This document shows, in pieces, positions 44,139-53,811 of a DNA stretch of 64,000 nt. This DNA is from Gammaproteobacteria bacterium (GTDB taxonomy: Bacteria; Pseudomonadota; Gammaproteobacteria; Eutrophobiales; Eutrophobiaceae). The notes under the pieces were generated by a model. It made no database searches and had not been told where the DNA came from. It saw nothing but the letters and a program-made list of their open reading frames with translations. The stretch lies in contig JANQNX010000014.1 of assembly GCA_028279365.1 (NCBI GenBank), positions 62,001 to 126,000 on the forward strand, read 5' to 3'. Positions within the stretch are counted from its first letter, which is position 1; each line of letters opens with the position of its first letter. Both the position numbers and the translations under genes were made by a program.

Positions 44139-44585
44139 TTAGCTGTCAACAATTGAGCTTTTTAAACTCGAAAGTGTTGTGAGCATTTCTTCCTGCTCTT
44201 TTTTATTCACTTTGAAGTGGTTTAAGGTTTGTTTAAGATGTTCCACTGTTTTTGCCCAGTCACTTTCGGTCAAGCCCATGCCTTTATGTGCCTCAAACAT
44301 AGTCTTACCGTTGTAATGACAGGGACCTCCCGTGGTAGCACAGATGAAATCAACCATTAGTTGTCGTACATGCACAAAGCGTGTATCCGGAATGTGTACT
44401 AACATTCTGCCAACCTGTTCATCTTTAGCAAGTCTGGACATCAGGTCGTCGACCACTAATGCGATGGCATCATAACCACCCAAACGTTGATAAAGGGTTT
44501 GATTAGACGCATAGGCCGAATTTGTAAGTGATAATACTGCGTAAGCGATAAAAACTAATAATGTACTATGAATAAATCTTTTCAT
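44139..44585 (-). CDS. Secreted group I-like truncated haemoglobin
   Basis: 148 aa. The signal peptide is cut after AYA (about residue 27), unusual because most truncated haemoglobins are cytosolic. The globin (about 30-145) begins LYQRLGGYDAI. The proximal His is in MFEAHKGMG, after GGPCHYNGKT. The usual B-helix FY pair is LM. It is closely similar to the globin domain of the divergent regulator (45356-47164). Second gene of the cupin operon, 15 bases after the cupin gene. Probable binding of O2 or NO in the periplasm. Confidence 0.88.
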   Translation of the reverse strand: MKRFIHSTLLVFIAYAVLSLTNSAYASNQTLYQRLGGYDAIALVVDDLMSRLAKDEQVGRMLVHIPDTRFVHVRQLMVDFICATTGGPCHYNGKTMFEAHKGMGLTESDWAKTVEHLKQTLNHFKVNKKEQEEMLTTLSSLKSSIVDS

Positions 44586-44600
44586 GATTGCTGTTCTCGC

Positions 44601-45071
44601 TTAATAAATCATGTCGAAAGGTCGTGACCATTTTACGTACATCAGGCAGTAATCCTCTGCGTCACATGTCAACGCATGTTTAGGCGCATTGCCCGGAAAA
44701 CTGATATAGCCATGACCACTTTTAAAGTGATGTTTTTTTCCATTTTCACCAATTAGTGTATAAGCACCTTTTATCCATATATAAGTTTCATCACTGGTGT
44801 GTGAATGCATCGCTACCTTATAACCAGCGGGTGTTTTGATGACGACTTCACTGCCATCCTTGGAAAGATCGCCTCGTATCACAGCGATTTCTGCGCCCGG
44901 GGCGAGCCCCTCTACTTCCAGTGGTTGCCAGACAATTTTATCGAAATCGATAATTGTCTGATCGTGACCAAGTGCAATTGGCTTCAGGTTAGAACCTAGA
45001 TCGTGACCACTGGCAGAAAATGACAGCAGGCCAATCATCATGATTATTAGTAAGTGCAAAACAACATTCAT
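44601..45071 (-). CDS. Secreted cupin protein
   Basis: 156 aa from ATG 45069-45071 (ribosome binding site GAGGAG). Signal peptide about residues 1-22. Single cupin domain (about 60-150) with the metal-binding HSHTSDETYIWIKG. A Cys pair (TCDAEDYC) may form a disulphide. Operon partner of the secreted haemoglobin; expressed from the predicted sigma-54 promoter at 45155-45169. It may be a periplasmic metal-dependent enzyme acting with the globin; the reaction is unknown. Confidence 0.82.
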   Translation of the reverse strand: MNVVLHLLIIMMIGLLSFSASGHDLGSNLKPIALGHDQTIIDFDKIVWQPLEVEGLAPGAEIAVIRGDLSKDGSEVVIKTPAGYKVAMHSHTSDETYIWIKGAYTLIGENGKKHHFKSGHGYISFPGNAPKHALTCDAEDYCLMYVKWSRPFDMIY

Positions 45072-45154
45072 TGGTTTCTCCTCAAATGCATAGTTAATCA
45101 ATGTGATTGCTCCAGAATGTAGCGTTGGCTCTATTCTTGAACAGACTAACTATG

Positions 45155-45169
45155 GCAAGCGTTATGCCA
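45155..45169 (-). promoter_or_regulatory. Sigma-54 (-24/-12) promoter of the cupin-haemoglobin operon
   Basis: Minus strand TGGCATAACGCTTGC: GG and GC separated by exactly 10 bases, matching TGGCAC-N5-TTGC except for T in place of C in the first element. Transcription would start near 45143, about 70 bases before the cupin ATG. A sigma-54 activator gene is divergently placed, which strongly supports it. Confidence 0.75.
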
Positions 45170-45290
45170 TCAACGTAGATTTAATAAAAATATATATAAA
45201 ACAATTAGTTATTGATATTTTGGCAAAATGATGGAGGGTGAGCATTTATCAATATACGTAAATTAATCAAATTACATAAAAGAAAATCAT

Positions 45291-45308
45291 TAAATTTCAT
45301 GAAATTTA
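45291..45308. promoter_or_regulatory. 18-bp palindrome, candidate activator binding site
   Basis: TAAATTTCATGAAATTTA is a perfect 18-bp palindrome. It lies about 48 bases before the regulator start and about 120 bases upstream of the -24 element of the divergent operon, a normal distance for an enhancer site of a sigma-54 activator. A second shorter symmetry, ATTTTG-G-CAAAAT (45217-45229), lies between them. Confidence 0.55.
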
Positions 45309-45355
45309 GCTATAAATAACAATGAAAATCCGTTTATTAAACTTTGGAGATTTAA

Positions 45356-47164
45356 ATGTTGAGCAATAATTTAAGTCATCAAGCATTTTCACTGGATATC
45401 AATATGTTGCCGTTTATGATCTGTGTAACCGATTGGGATGGCCGTATTAAAAGTGGGAATAATGTGTTTAATCGTGAAGTCAGTCTGGAAAATGATAAAC
45501 ACGGTGTCGACAGACTTAGTGACTATTTTTCACCTGTTAGCCGTTTGGAAACCTATATCAATAATAAAGATCGCCTTGAAGGCGGTCAGTTGGAAGTGTA
45601 TGTAAAAAAAAATAAAAATGATAAGACACGATTTATTGCTAACACACGATTAATTAATCAGTCGCAATCAGAATACGACATACTCTGGTCAATCATTGAT
45701 GTAACAAAATTTTACCAGAGCGTTAAGGAAAAAGAGAACGCCTTAAAAGAGCTGGATGATTTGAATTCGAAGCTGTTGCTGGAAAGAAATTATCTCAGAG
45801 AAGAAAAACGGCAGATTAAAGATGTCGGTGATATGGTGGGTAAGAGTCCGGCCCTGTTGCAAATGGTTGAGCGCATCAAATCAGTCGCAGAAACTGATGC
45901 CTCCGTTTTAATTACAGGTGAGTCAGGGTCCGGAAAAGAATTGGTAGCGCGATTAATTCATGAGAAAAGTAAGCGCTATGAAGCACCGCTGGTTACCGTT
46001 AACTGTGCCTCGATACCAACTGAGTTATTTGAAAGTGAATTTTTCGGTCACATAAAAGGTGCTTTTTCAGGCGCGGTTCAGGATCGCATTGGTCGTTTTG
46101 AGCTAGCTAATAAGGGCACATTGTTTCTTGATGAGGTTGGCGAGATTCCCTATGACTTGCAAAGTAAGCTATTACGTTCAATTCAACAAAAATCGTTTGA
46201 ACGAGTCGGGCAAAATATTACCCGTGAAGTTGATGTAAGAATTATTGCAGCGACCAATCGTGATCTGGAGAGCGAAATTGAGCACGGTCGTTTCAGAGAA
46301 GACTTCTATTATCGTTTAAGTGTGTTCCCTATTGCCGTACCTCCGTTGCGTAAACGTATGGATGATATTGTGCCATTGGCACAATATTTTGTTGAACAGG
46401 CCAAATCTGAATTCGGTAAACAAGTTGGGAGTCTTAATAAAGAACAACTGATCATGCTACAGGAATATGACTGGCCTGGTAACATTCGCGAGCTTAAAAA
46501 TGTAATTGAGAGGGCAGTAATATTATCAGACGGTATCATCCGACTTGATCTGGCTTTGCCCGAACAGGCTCTGAGACAAATCGGCACGGGATTGCGAACT
46601 ATCCAGATAACTAATCAGGTAAATGTCATTCCTGAAAAAGCTGTCAGACAGATAGAAATCAATAACATTCTTAACGCACTGGAAATGACTGGATGGCGCA
46701 TATCAGGTGCTAAAGGTGCTGCTGAATTGCTACAGATGAATGCATCAACCCTTAGTTCTAAAGTCAAAGCATTGGGTCTGAAAAAACCGGATTCGAATTC
46801 ACTGTATTATCGCATTGGTGGCATTAAAAATATTACTGCTATTGTTGATGAGTTACTTGCACGTCTCCGCTCAGACCAACAGCTTGGTCGACATTGGCAA
46901 AACAGGGGTATCGACAGTATCAGAATGGAAAAGAAATACTTGATTGATTATTTTTGCGAGATAAGCGGCGGACCCTATAAATACACAGGTAGGGACATGC
47001 TTAGCGTTCATAAGGGAATGGGAGTCAATGAAAAAGACTGGAAGATTCTAATACAGCATTTTCTAAAAGTATTATCGAATGCTGGTGTTGAACAGCAAAT
47101 CTCGGAGGAATTATTAGAGATAATCAGTGATAGTAAAAACCAGATTGTCGAGCAAAAAAAATAG
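45356..47164 (+). CDS. Sigma-54 activator fused to a C-terminal truncated haemoglobin
   Basis: 602 aa. PAS-like N-terminal region about 15-118, coiled coil about 119-155, sigma-54 AAA+ domain about 160-395 (Walker A GESGSGKE 188-195; GAFSGA 235-240, a Ser variant of the GAFTGA loop; Walker B GTLFLDE 254-260). Then a Fis-type HTH about 430-477, and a complete group I-like truncated haemoglobin at about 482-600 (LYYRIGG; GGPYKYTGRDML; proximal His552 in SVHKGMG). The haemoglobin resembles the secreted one encoded divergently. It is predicted to sense O2, NO or haem redox state and activate that operon. RBS TTGGAG precedes the ATG. I know of no such regulator described before. Confidence 0.92.
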   Translation: MLSNNLSHQAFSLDINMLPFMICVTDWDGRIKSGNNVFNREVSLENDKHGVDRLSDYFSPVSRLETYINNKDRLEGGQLEVYVKKNKNDKTRFIANTRLINQSQSEYDILWSIIDVTKFYQSVKEKENALKELDDLNSKLLLERNYLREEKRQIKDVGDMVGKSPALLQMVERIKSVAETDASVLITGESGSGKELVARLIHEKSKRYEAPLVTVNCASIPTELFESEFFGHIKGAFSGAVQDRIGRFELANKGTLFLDEVGEIPYDLQSKLLRSIQQKSFERVGQNITREVDVRIIAATNRDLESEIEHGRFREDFYYRLSVFPIAVPPLRKRMDDIVPLAQYFVEQAKSEFGKQVGSLNKEQLIMLQEYDWPGNIRELKNVIERAVILSDGIIRLDLALPEQALRQIGTGLRTIQITNQVNVIPEKAVRQIEINNILNALEMTGWRISGAKGAAELLQMNASTLSSKVKALGLKKPDSNSLYYRIGGIKNITAIVDELLARLRSDQQLGRHWQNRGIDSIRMEKKYLIDYFCEISGGPYKYTGRDMLSVHKGMGVNEKDWKILIQHFLKVLSNAGVEQQISEELLEIISDSKNQIVEQKK

Positions 47165-47183
47165 AACAATAAACGGGTTTTGC

Positions 47184-48848
47184 TTAACTGACTTCCAGCA
47201 TCTTTTCTGCATTGGCACGACTTTCATCAGTAATCTTCATGCCAGCTAACATGCGTGCAATTTCATTAATACGTTGTTCTTTATTCAATGCGTTAACTTG
47301 AGTGAATGTTTCACCTGCTTCCGATCTTTTTTCAACGAGTAAATGATGATCGCCACATGAAGCAACCTGAGCGAGATGCGTTACGCAGAGTATTTGCCTC
47401 TGTTCAGCGAGGCTTGAAAGCAGTTTACCTACAACCTCGGCAATACCACCACTGATACCGGTATCAACTTCGTCGAAAATCATCGTCGGCACGTCATTGT
47501 CACTTGAGCTGATGATTTGAATGGCGAGACTGAGTCGCGATAACTCGCCACCGGAAGCAATCTTGTTTAATGGTTTTAACGGTTGCCCGGGATTAGTCGA
47601 TACCATAAACGTGATCTTATCGATGCCGTGTTCACGCGGTGTCAAGTTGTCGGTCTCGGTAACAACATCGATTTGGAAACTGCCGGCAATACCCAGTTCA
47701 TGCATTTTTTCCGTCACTGCTTCGGATAGATCATCGGCAGCAGTGCCTCGTTTGCTACTCAAATCATTAGCCAGCTTAAAGTAATCCTGCGTTACTAAGT
47801 CTAATTGTTCGGACAAACTGTCAAAATCATCCTGACCTTGCTCCATATCAGACAGTTCTTTTTCGAGAGCTTGCATGTGTTGATAAAGCGACTCAGGATT
47901 GACTTTATGTTTTCTCGCCAGCTCATGCAGTTTGTCCAGCCGCTGTTCAATACTGATCAATTGTTCCGGGTCTGTATCAGTGCGTTGTAAATAGTCACGC
48001 AGCTCGAGCACGGCTTCTTCAATTTGAATATGTGCATTGCCTAACAGCTGAGCGATGTTAACCAGTGCATCATCGAATTCGCTGAGTTCTGACAGATTGC
48101 GTTGATGTTGGCTAAGCTGTACATCAATTGACCTGTCCGATTCGGACAGTTCTGCCAATGCCGTTTGACAAGCGGATAACAATTGCTGCGAATGACTCAA
48201 ACGTTTATGTGTGTCAGATAACTCGGCAAATTCATTTTCACCAATATTGAGTTCTCTCAATTCATCAATCTGGTAACGTAATAAATTCAGGCGTGCATCA
48301 TAGTCGTCGCCGACATGGTTAAATTCCGTAAGCTTATTGTTGATGGATTTCCACTCGTTAAACTTTTCCAGTACCGAATGCTGTAATGAATTGTAGTCAC
48401 CGTAGTTATCCAACAGCTGTCGCTGCGTTGCTGAACGCGCCAATGTTTGGTGTGCATGTTGTCCGTGAATTTCAATCAACGATTCACCGATCTCTCTGAG
48501 TACCTGGATAGGCACGGGGCTGTTATTGAGGTAGGCGCGAGAACGTCCATCACGACTGACGATACGACGTATGTAAAGTTCATCATCGACGTTTAAATCC
48601 ATCTCTGCCAGTTTGGTTCGAAGCCCCGGTAAATTAGCCAGTGAAAAAATGGCTGTCACCTCAGTATTGTTATTTTCACCGCGGATGAGTGTCGTGTCGG
48701 CACGATCACCGAGGATTAAACCTAATGCGTCTAACAGGATCGATTTTCCCGCTCCGGTTTCACCAGTGAGCACGGTCATACCACTGGCTAGATCAATATC
48801 GAGCTGGTCGATAACGGCAAGGTCATTAATGACCAGTTGGTGTAGCAA
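47184..48848 (-). CDS. recN: DNA repair protein RecN
   Basis: 554 aa. Walker A GETGAGKS at residues 29-36, coiled-coil middle (about 150-370), ABC signature and Walker B in the C-terminal third (ASGGELSRLSLAIQ, TMIFDEVDTG). SMC-like protein of double-strand break repair. It follows nadK by 2 bases, as in the E. coli neighbourhood. Confidence 0.95.
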   Translation of the reverse strand: MLHQLVINDLAVIDQLDIDLASGMTVLTGETGAGKSILLDALGLILGDRADTTLIRGENNNTEVTAIFSLANLPGLRTKLAEMDLNVDDELYIRRIVSRDGRSRAYLNNSPVPIQVLREIGESLIEIHGQHAHQTLARSATQRQLLDNYGDYNSLQHSVLEKFNEWKSINNKLTEFNHVGDDYDARLNLLRYQIDELRELNIGENEFAELSDTHKRLSHSQQLLSACQTALAELSESDRSIDVQLSQHQRNLSELSEFDDALVNIAQLLGNAHIQIEEAVLELRDYLQRTDTDPEQLISIEQRLDKLHELARKHKVNPESLYQHMQALEKELSDMEQGQDDFDSLSEQLDLVTQDYFKLANDLSSKRGTAADDLSEAVTEKMHELGIAGSFQIDVVTETDNLTPREHGIDKITFMVSTNPGQPLKPLNKIASGGELSRLSLAIQIISSSDNDVPTMIFDEVDTGISGGIAEVVGKLLSSLAEQRQILCVTHLAQVASCGDHHLLVEKRSEAGETFTQVNALNKEQRINEIARMLAGMKITDESRANAEKMLEVS

Positions 48849-48850
48849 GC

Positions 48851-49717
48851 TTATTTACTCCAGTGCAGTTTTTCACGAAGTATATGAAACTGATCGTGCT
48901 CAGGCGGGTGAATCAAACGGATCTTTTTATCCTTTTTACTGACTTTGATACGATCCGCAGGTGCTAATTCCAGTTTTATCTCACCATCGAAGGTTAGGCG
49001 CGCATGATCGATTTCTCGGGTACCCACTGTTACCTCTATAACACTGTCGCCATTGACTACGATGGGCCGGTTGGTTAACGAATGCGGACAAATTGGTACC
49101 AGCAGTAAAGCATCCAGCGCCGGATGTACAACCGGGCCTCCTCCAGAGAGGGCATATGCAGTTGAGCCAGTAGGGGTAGAGACAATCATGCCATCCGAAC
49201 GATGACGGTGCACGAACGAACCGTTGATATAAGTTTCCAGCTCGACCAGTCTGGCAATATTCCATTTTTGAATAATGACATCATTAAAGGCATAACCTTC
49301 AAAAATACTGACGTCATTTCGAAACACTTGACCCTGCAGTAAAAAGCGAACGTCATCGACATAATCGCCATCAAGAATGGCATCCATGTTATGCGCAATA
49401 TCATCAGCCGGAATGTCTGACAGAAAGCCGACATGACCGAGGTTGATGCCCAGTAAAGGCACATCTAAATCACAAAGCAGGTGCGAGGCCATGAGCATGG
49501 TGCCGTCACCACCAATCGCTATGACGAGATCGCAATGTTTGCCCAACTCGTCTTGAGGGAACACCTCAAATTCGCCAGTTGTAACCAATTCAGCGCAGCA
49601 ATTGTCAAGAATAATAGTGCGTTGTTTTGAACCGAGATAGCTGACCAGTTGTGTCAGGGTTTCACTGACGGTCTTGACCCCGGAGTTAGTAATTATACCT
49701 ATGCGATCAAACATCAA
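48851..49717 (-). CDS. nadK: NAD kinase
   Basis: 288 aa, two adjacent possible start codons. GGDGTML (about residues 71-77) is the NAD-kinase signature; the TPTGSTAYALSGGGP segment binds substrate. It makes NADP+. First gene of nadK-recN. Confidence 0.96.
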   Translation of the reverse strand: MMFDRIGIITNSGVKTVSETLTQLVSYLGSKQRTIILDNCCAELVTTGEFEVFPQDELGKHCDLVIAIGGDGTMLMASHLLCDLDVPLLGINLGHVGFLSDIPADDIAHNMDAILDGDYVDDVRFLLQGQVFRNDVSIFEGYAFNDVIIQKWNIARLVELETYINGSFVHRHRSDGMIVSTPTGSTAYALSGGGPVVHPALDALLLVPICPHSLTNRPIVVNGDSVIEVTVGTREIDHARLTFDGEIKLELAPADRIKVSKKDKKIRLIHPPEHDQFHILREKLHWSK

Positions 49718-49829
49718 ATAACGCCATCATTTTTATCGTGCTGGCAAACATAGCATGCTCTGACTGAGTCACCAACAATCGCTGAATTGGCTCATTTTGG
49801 TGCCGTTATGACAATTTCCCAAAACAGAT

Positions 49830-49856
49830 TTTGCACTCAGTCATATGGAGTGCTAA
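49830..49856. promoter_or_regulatory. CIRCE operator for HrcA
   Basis: TTTGCACTC (49830-49838), nine-base spacer, GAGTGCTAA (49848-49856). This matches TTAGCACTC-N9-GAGTGCTAA with one change in the left arm. It sits 38 bases before hrcA and should place the hrcA operon under HrcA repression. I see no second CIRCE before grpE, dnaK or dnaJ. Confidence 0.9.
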
Positions 49857-49894
49857 ATTTCACCGCATAATCTTGATTTATCTGTTTTTTATTT

Positions 49895-50956
49895 ATGGCA
49901 GCTAATACAGAGTCTTCTTTATTACCAGAACGAAGTTTGCATCTCTTTAAACTGCTGGTAGAGCATTTTATTGAGGATGGGCAACCGGTCGGGTCTCGCA
50001 CCCTGGCCAAGGATTCGGATTTGAATCTCAGTCCGGCAACGATTCGTAATGTGATGGCCGACCTGGAGGATTTCGGCTTATTACAATCACCCCATACCTC
50101 AGCAGGTCGCGTCCCGACTGCGAGAGGTTATCGCTTGTTTGTCGATAATCTGCTCAGGGTCAACGATCTGAAGTCTGTTGAAGTTGAGACGATTGCTAAT
50201 CGGTTGGCCCCTAGCGGCGATTTTTCCGAATTGATGAAACGGACTTCCTCGATGCTTTCTGATATCACCCAGTTAGCGGGTGTGGTGATGCTGCCGCGTT
50301 CCTCCAAGTCGACATTGCAGCATATTGAGTTTGTCTCACTGTCGTCCAATCGTGTCCTGGTTATTTTGGTTGTGAACGACCGCGAAATTCAAAACCGCAT
50401 TATTAATACGGACAAGATATACACTAGCTCTGAATTGCAACAAGTCTCCAACTACTTGAATGAACTCTTTGCCGGTAAAGAACTGACTGCTGTGCGCAAG
50501 ACCATCATCGAAGAGATGGAAAGGATGAAGGACGAGGTGAATGAGCTGATGCAGACGGCGATTCATGTCGCACAGCGGGCGTTTGAAACCGACCAGGAAA
50601 AACAGGGCAGTGATGATTTATTCTTCTCTGGTCAGACCAATCTGATGGATGTGGCTGAGCTTTGCAGCGTTGATAAACTGAAAAAACTGTTTGAAACCTT
50701 TAACCATAAGCGTGATGTGCTGCATTTGCTTGAGCAGGCTATTAATGCAGAAGGCATGCAGATATTTATTGGTGAGGAATCGGGCTACGAAGTGTTTGAT
50801 AATTGTAGCGTTGTCACCTCTCCGTATGAGGTTGATGGAGAGATCCTTGGCGTACTCGGCGTGATTGGTCCGACACGTATGCATTACGATCGCGTTATCC
50901 CGATTGTCGATATTACGGCAAAAATGTTGGGTTTCGCCTTGAACTCTAAAAACTAA
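49895..50956 (+). CDS. hrcA: Heat-inducible transcription repressor HrcA
   Basis: 353 aa. N-terminal winged HTH (LNLSPATIRNVMADLEDFGLL, about 42-62) and the C-terminal GAF-like domain. It represses chaperone genes by binding CIRCE, which is present directly upstream. Followed by grpE after 70 bases. Confidence 0.95.
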   Translation: MAANTESSLLPERSLHLFKLLVEHFIEDGQPVGSRTLAKDSDLNLSPATIRNVMADLEDFGLLQSPHTSAGRVPTARGYRLFVDNLLRVNDLKSVEVETIANRLAPSGDFSELMKRTSSMLSDITQLAGVVMLPRSSKSTLQHIEFVSLSSNRVLVILVVNDREIQNRIINTDKIYTSSELQQVSNYLNELFAGKELTAVRKTIIEEMERMKDEVNELMQTAIHVAQRAFETDQEKQGSDDLFFSGQTNLMDVAELCSVDKLKKLFETFNHKRDVLHLLEQAINAEGMQIFIGEESGYEVFDNCSVVTSPYEVDGEILGVLGVIGPTRMHYDRVIPIVDITAKMLGFALNSKN

Positions 50957-51026
50957 TCCCCATTTACATTGCTAACAACGCCTTGGCTGGTGGCGGTGTT
51001 CTATTGTCTTATAAAAGAGGTTAATC

Positions 51027-51647
51027 ATGTCAGATCAGGAAAAAGAAGTAGTGCAGGAACCGGAGTTGGATTCAGCTGAGCAGAAGCCTGCAGAATCATC
51101 CGCCCAGGCAGATACGCCCGAGGCAGCAGTTGAAAACGATGCCAACATCGCGGACCGGGAAGCAGATGAAGCTAGCAGTGATGAGATAGAGAATTTGCGT
51201 TCCGAGTTAGAGCAGGAAAAGCAAAAAACCGAAGAAAGCAGGGATTTAGCGCTGCGAACCCAGGCAGAAATGGAAAACCTTCGCAAGCGCACGGTGCGTG
51301 ACGTTGAAAACGCGCATAAATATGCATTGGAAAAATTCGTCAATGAACTGTTGCCCATCATCGACAGTATGGAACTCGGTATGAATGCAGCTGAAACCGC
51401 TGAAAATGCAAACGATATTAAACAGGGCATGGAACTGACATTAAAAATGTTTTCGTCAGCATTGGAAAAATTTGGCGTCAAAGTGGTGCATCCTGAAGGT
51501 GAGAAATTCAATCCTGAGCTACATGAGGCAGTCTCAATGCAGGAAATTGAAGGCAAGGAATCCGGCACCGTTGTTAGCGTGATGCAGAAAGGCTATGAAT
51601 TGAATGGGCGGCTGGTCAGACCAGCAATGGTGATGGTGGCAAAATAA
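51027..51647 (+). CDS. grpE: Nucleotide exchange factor GrpE
   Basis: 206 aa. Acidic disordered N-terminus (about 1-50), long coiled coil, C-terminal beta domain ending VSVMQKGYELNGRLVRPAMV. Releases ADP from DnaK. In the operon hrcA-grpE-dnaK-dnaJ. Confidence 0.96.
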   Translation: MSDQEKEVVQEPELDSAEQKPAESSAQADTPEAAVENDANIADREADEASSDEIENLRSELEQEKQKTEESRDLALRTQAEMENLRKRTVRDVENAHKYALEKFVNELLPIIDSMELGMNAAETAENANDIKQGMELTLKMFSSALEKFGVKVVHPEGEKFNPELHEAVSMQEIEGKESGTVVSVMQKGYELNGRLVRPAMVMVAK

Positions 51648-51747
51648 TGACAACAAACCAGCTTGAATGCTTGAAAAACAGCAAGCTGTCCTCATTTATT
51701 AATCAACATTTATATTATTAGAAAACTATCAGTTTTGGAGAAAAAGA

Positions 51748-53664
51748 ATGGCTAAAATAATCGGAATCGACCTTGGCACAACGAACTCTTGTGTCGCCGT
51801 GCTGGAAGGAGGTAAGGCCAAGGTAATTGAAAATAGTGAGGGTGCCCGAACCACTCCTTCCATCGTGGCTTATACGGATGATGATGAAATTCTGGTTGGC
51901 CAATCTGCAAAAAGACAGTCAGTCACTAATCCTGATAATACTTTATACGCGGTCAAGCGCTTGATTGGACGCCGGTTTGAAGAAGATACCGTGCAAAAAG
52001 ATATCAAGCTGGTGCCTTACAAAATTGTGAAAGCCGATAATGGCGATGCCTGGGTTGAAGTCAAGGGCAAGAAAATGGCACCGCCGGAAGTGGCCGCTCG
52101 CGTATTAATGAAAATGAAAAAGACCGCCGAAGATTATCTTGGCGAAGAGGTCAAGGAAGCGGTAATTACCGTCCCCGCCTATTTCAATGACTCCCAACGT
52201 CAGGCGACCAAAGATGCGGGCCGTATTGCAGGACTGGATGTGAAACGTATTATCAACGAGCCGACTGCTGCGTCATTGGCCTATGGTATGGACAAACAAC
52301 GTGGCGATGCCAAGATTGCAGTCTACGATCTGGGCGGCGGTACGTTCGACGTCTCGATTATTGAAATTGCAGAAATCGATGGTGAGCATCAGTTTGAAGT
52401 GTTATCGACCAATGGTGATACTTTCCTTGGTGGTGAAGACTTTGACCTGCGTATTATTGATTTCCTTTGTGATGAGTTTAAGAAAGAGCAGGGCGTCGAT
52501 TTACATAACGATCCGTTAGCACTGCAGCGACTGAAAGAAGCTGCAGAAAAGGCGAAGATTGAATTGTCCTCCAGTCAGCAGACGGATGTGAACCTGCCTT
52601 ACATTACTGCAGACGCCAGTGGTCCGAAGCACCTTAATTTGAAATTGACTCGTGCAAAATTAGAGTCATTGGTTGAAGAGTTGGTTGTTCGTACCATTGA
52701 GCCATGCAAAGTGGCATTACAAGACGCGGGTTTATCCAACTCTGATATTACCGATGTGATTTTGGTCGGCGGTCAGACGCGTATGCCAATGGTTCAGCAA
52801 AAGGTTGAAGAGTTCTTTGGAAAGGAACCACGTAAAGACGTGAATCCTGACGAAGCGGTGGCAGTCGGTGCGGCAATCCAGGCCGGTGTGTTAGGCGGTG
52901 ATGTCAAAGACGTGTTGTTACTTGACGTGACGCCATTATCGTTGGGTATTGAAACCATGGGGGGTGTCATGACCAAACTGATTGACAAGAACACCACTAT
53001 CCCGACCAAGGCAAACCAGACCTTCTCGACCGCAGAGGACAATCAAACTGCGGTAACCGTGCATGTCCTGCAAGGTGAACGTGAAATGGCGGCCGGCAAT
53101 AAATCACTGGGTCGTTTTGATCTGAGTGACATTCCGCCAGCACCACGTGGTGTACCTCAAATCGAAGTTAACTTCGATATTGATGCCAACGGTATATTAA
53201 ACGTATCGGCTAAGGACAAGGCGACCGGCAAAGAGCAATCGATTGTCATTAAGGCATCCAGTGGTTTATCGGATGAAGAGATAGACAATATGGTCAAAGA
53301 CGCGGAAGCGCATGCCGAAGAAGATCGTAAGGCGAAGGAACTGATTGAAGTCAAGAACATGGCTGACAATATGATCCACGCGACTAACAAATCACTTGCG
53401 GATCTCGGTGACAAGGTTGAAGAACAGGAGAAGCAAGATATCGAAGCAGCGATTGCCGATTTGGAAGAGGCATTAAAAGGCGATGATAAAGATGTCATTT
53501 CCGAGAAAACAACCAAGTTAACCGAGGTTGCCGGTAAATTGGCAGAGCGTGCCTATGCTGACCAGCAAGCGTCACCTGAAGCAGAGGCCTCTGCTGCAGA
53601 TGAAACTCAGAACGCCGATGACGTGGTTGATGCCGAGTTTGAGGAAGTCAAAGACGACAAATAA
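51748..53664 (+). CDS. dnaK: Chaperone DnaK (Hsp70)
   Basis: 638 aa, full length. ATPase motif [15 protein letters not shown] at the N-terminus, substrate domain beginning near 390 ([11 protein letters not shown]), helical lid and an acidic C-terminus ending EFEEVKDDK. Ribosome binding site GGAG. Confidence 0.98.
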   Translation: MAKIIGIDLGTTNSCVAVLEGGKAKVIENSEGARTTPSIVAYTDDDEILVGQSAKRQSVTNPDNTLYAVKRLIGRRFEEDTVQKDIKLVPYKIVKADNGDAWVEVKGKKMAPPEVAARVLMKMKKTAEDYLGEEVKEAVITVPAYFNDSQRQATKDAGRIAGLDVKRIINEPTAASLAYGMDKQRGDAKIAVYDLGGGTFDVSIIEIAEIDGEHQFEVLSTNGDTFLGGEDFDLRIIDFLCDEFKKEQGVDLHNDPLALQRLKEAAEKAKIELSSSQQTDVNLPYITADASGPKHLNLKLTRAKLESLVEELVVRTIEPCKVALQDAGLSNSDITDVILVGGQTRMPMVQQKVEEFFGKEPRKDVNPDEAVAVGAAIQAGVLGGDVKDVLLLDVTPLSLGIETMGGVMTKLIDKNTTIPTKANQTFSTAEDNQTAVTVHVLQGEREMAAGNKSLGRFDLSDIPPAPRGVPQIEVNFDIDANGILNVSAKDKATGKEQSIVIKASSGLSDEEIDNMVKDAEAHAEEDRKAKELIEVKNMADNMIHATNKSLADLGDKVEEQEKQDIEAAIADLEEALKGDDKDVISEKTTKLTEVAGKLAERAYADQQASPEAEASAADETQNADDVVDAEFEEVKDDK

Positions 53665-53713
53665 GATACATCGGAGTTTTTAATAAACGGGCCGACTGGT
53701 CCGCGTAACACTG

Positions 53714-53735
53714 GCCTGGAGATCTGTCTTCAGGC
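53714..53735 (+). terminator. Hairpin between dnaK and dnaJ
   Basis: GCCTGGAGA/TCTTCAGGC (9 bp, one G-T pair) with a four-base loop, followed by TTGTTTACGTTTT. It may be a partial terminator or processing signal lowering dnaJ relative to dnaK. Confidence 0.45.
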
Positions 53736-53811
53736 TTGTTTACGTTTTGAATTTGAAATAACTGAAACACGGATTTACTGATTACAAAAATATAAAAAAA
53801 CAGGAAAACGC

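Noticed and set aside
51035..51568. 177-codon minus-strand frame opposite grpE
   Set aside because: Ser/Cys-rich antisense shadow of grpE, with no ribosome binding site and a complete real gene on the other strand.
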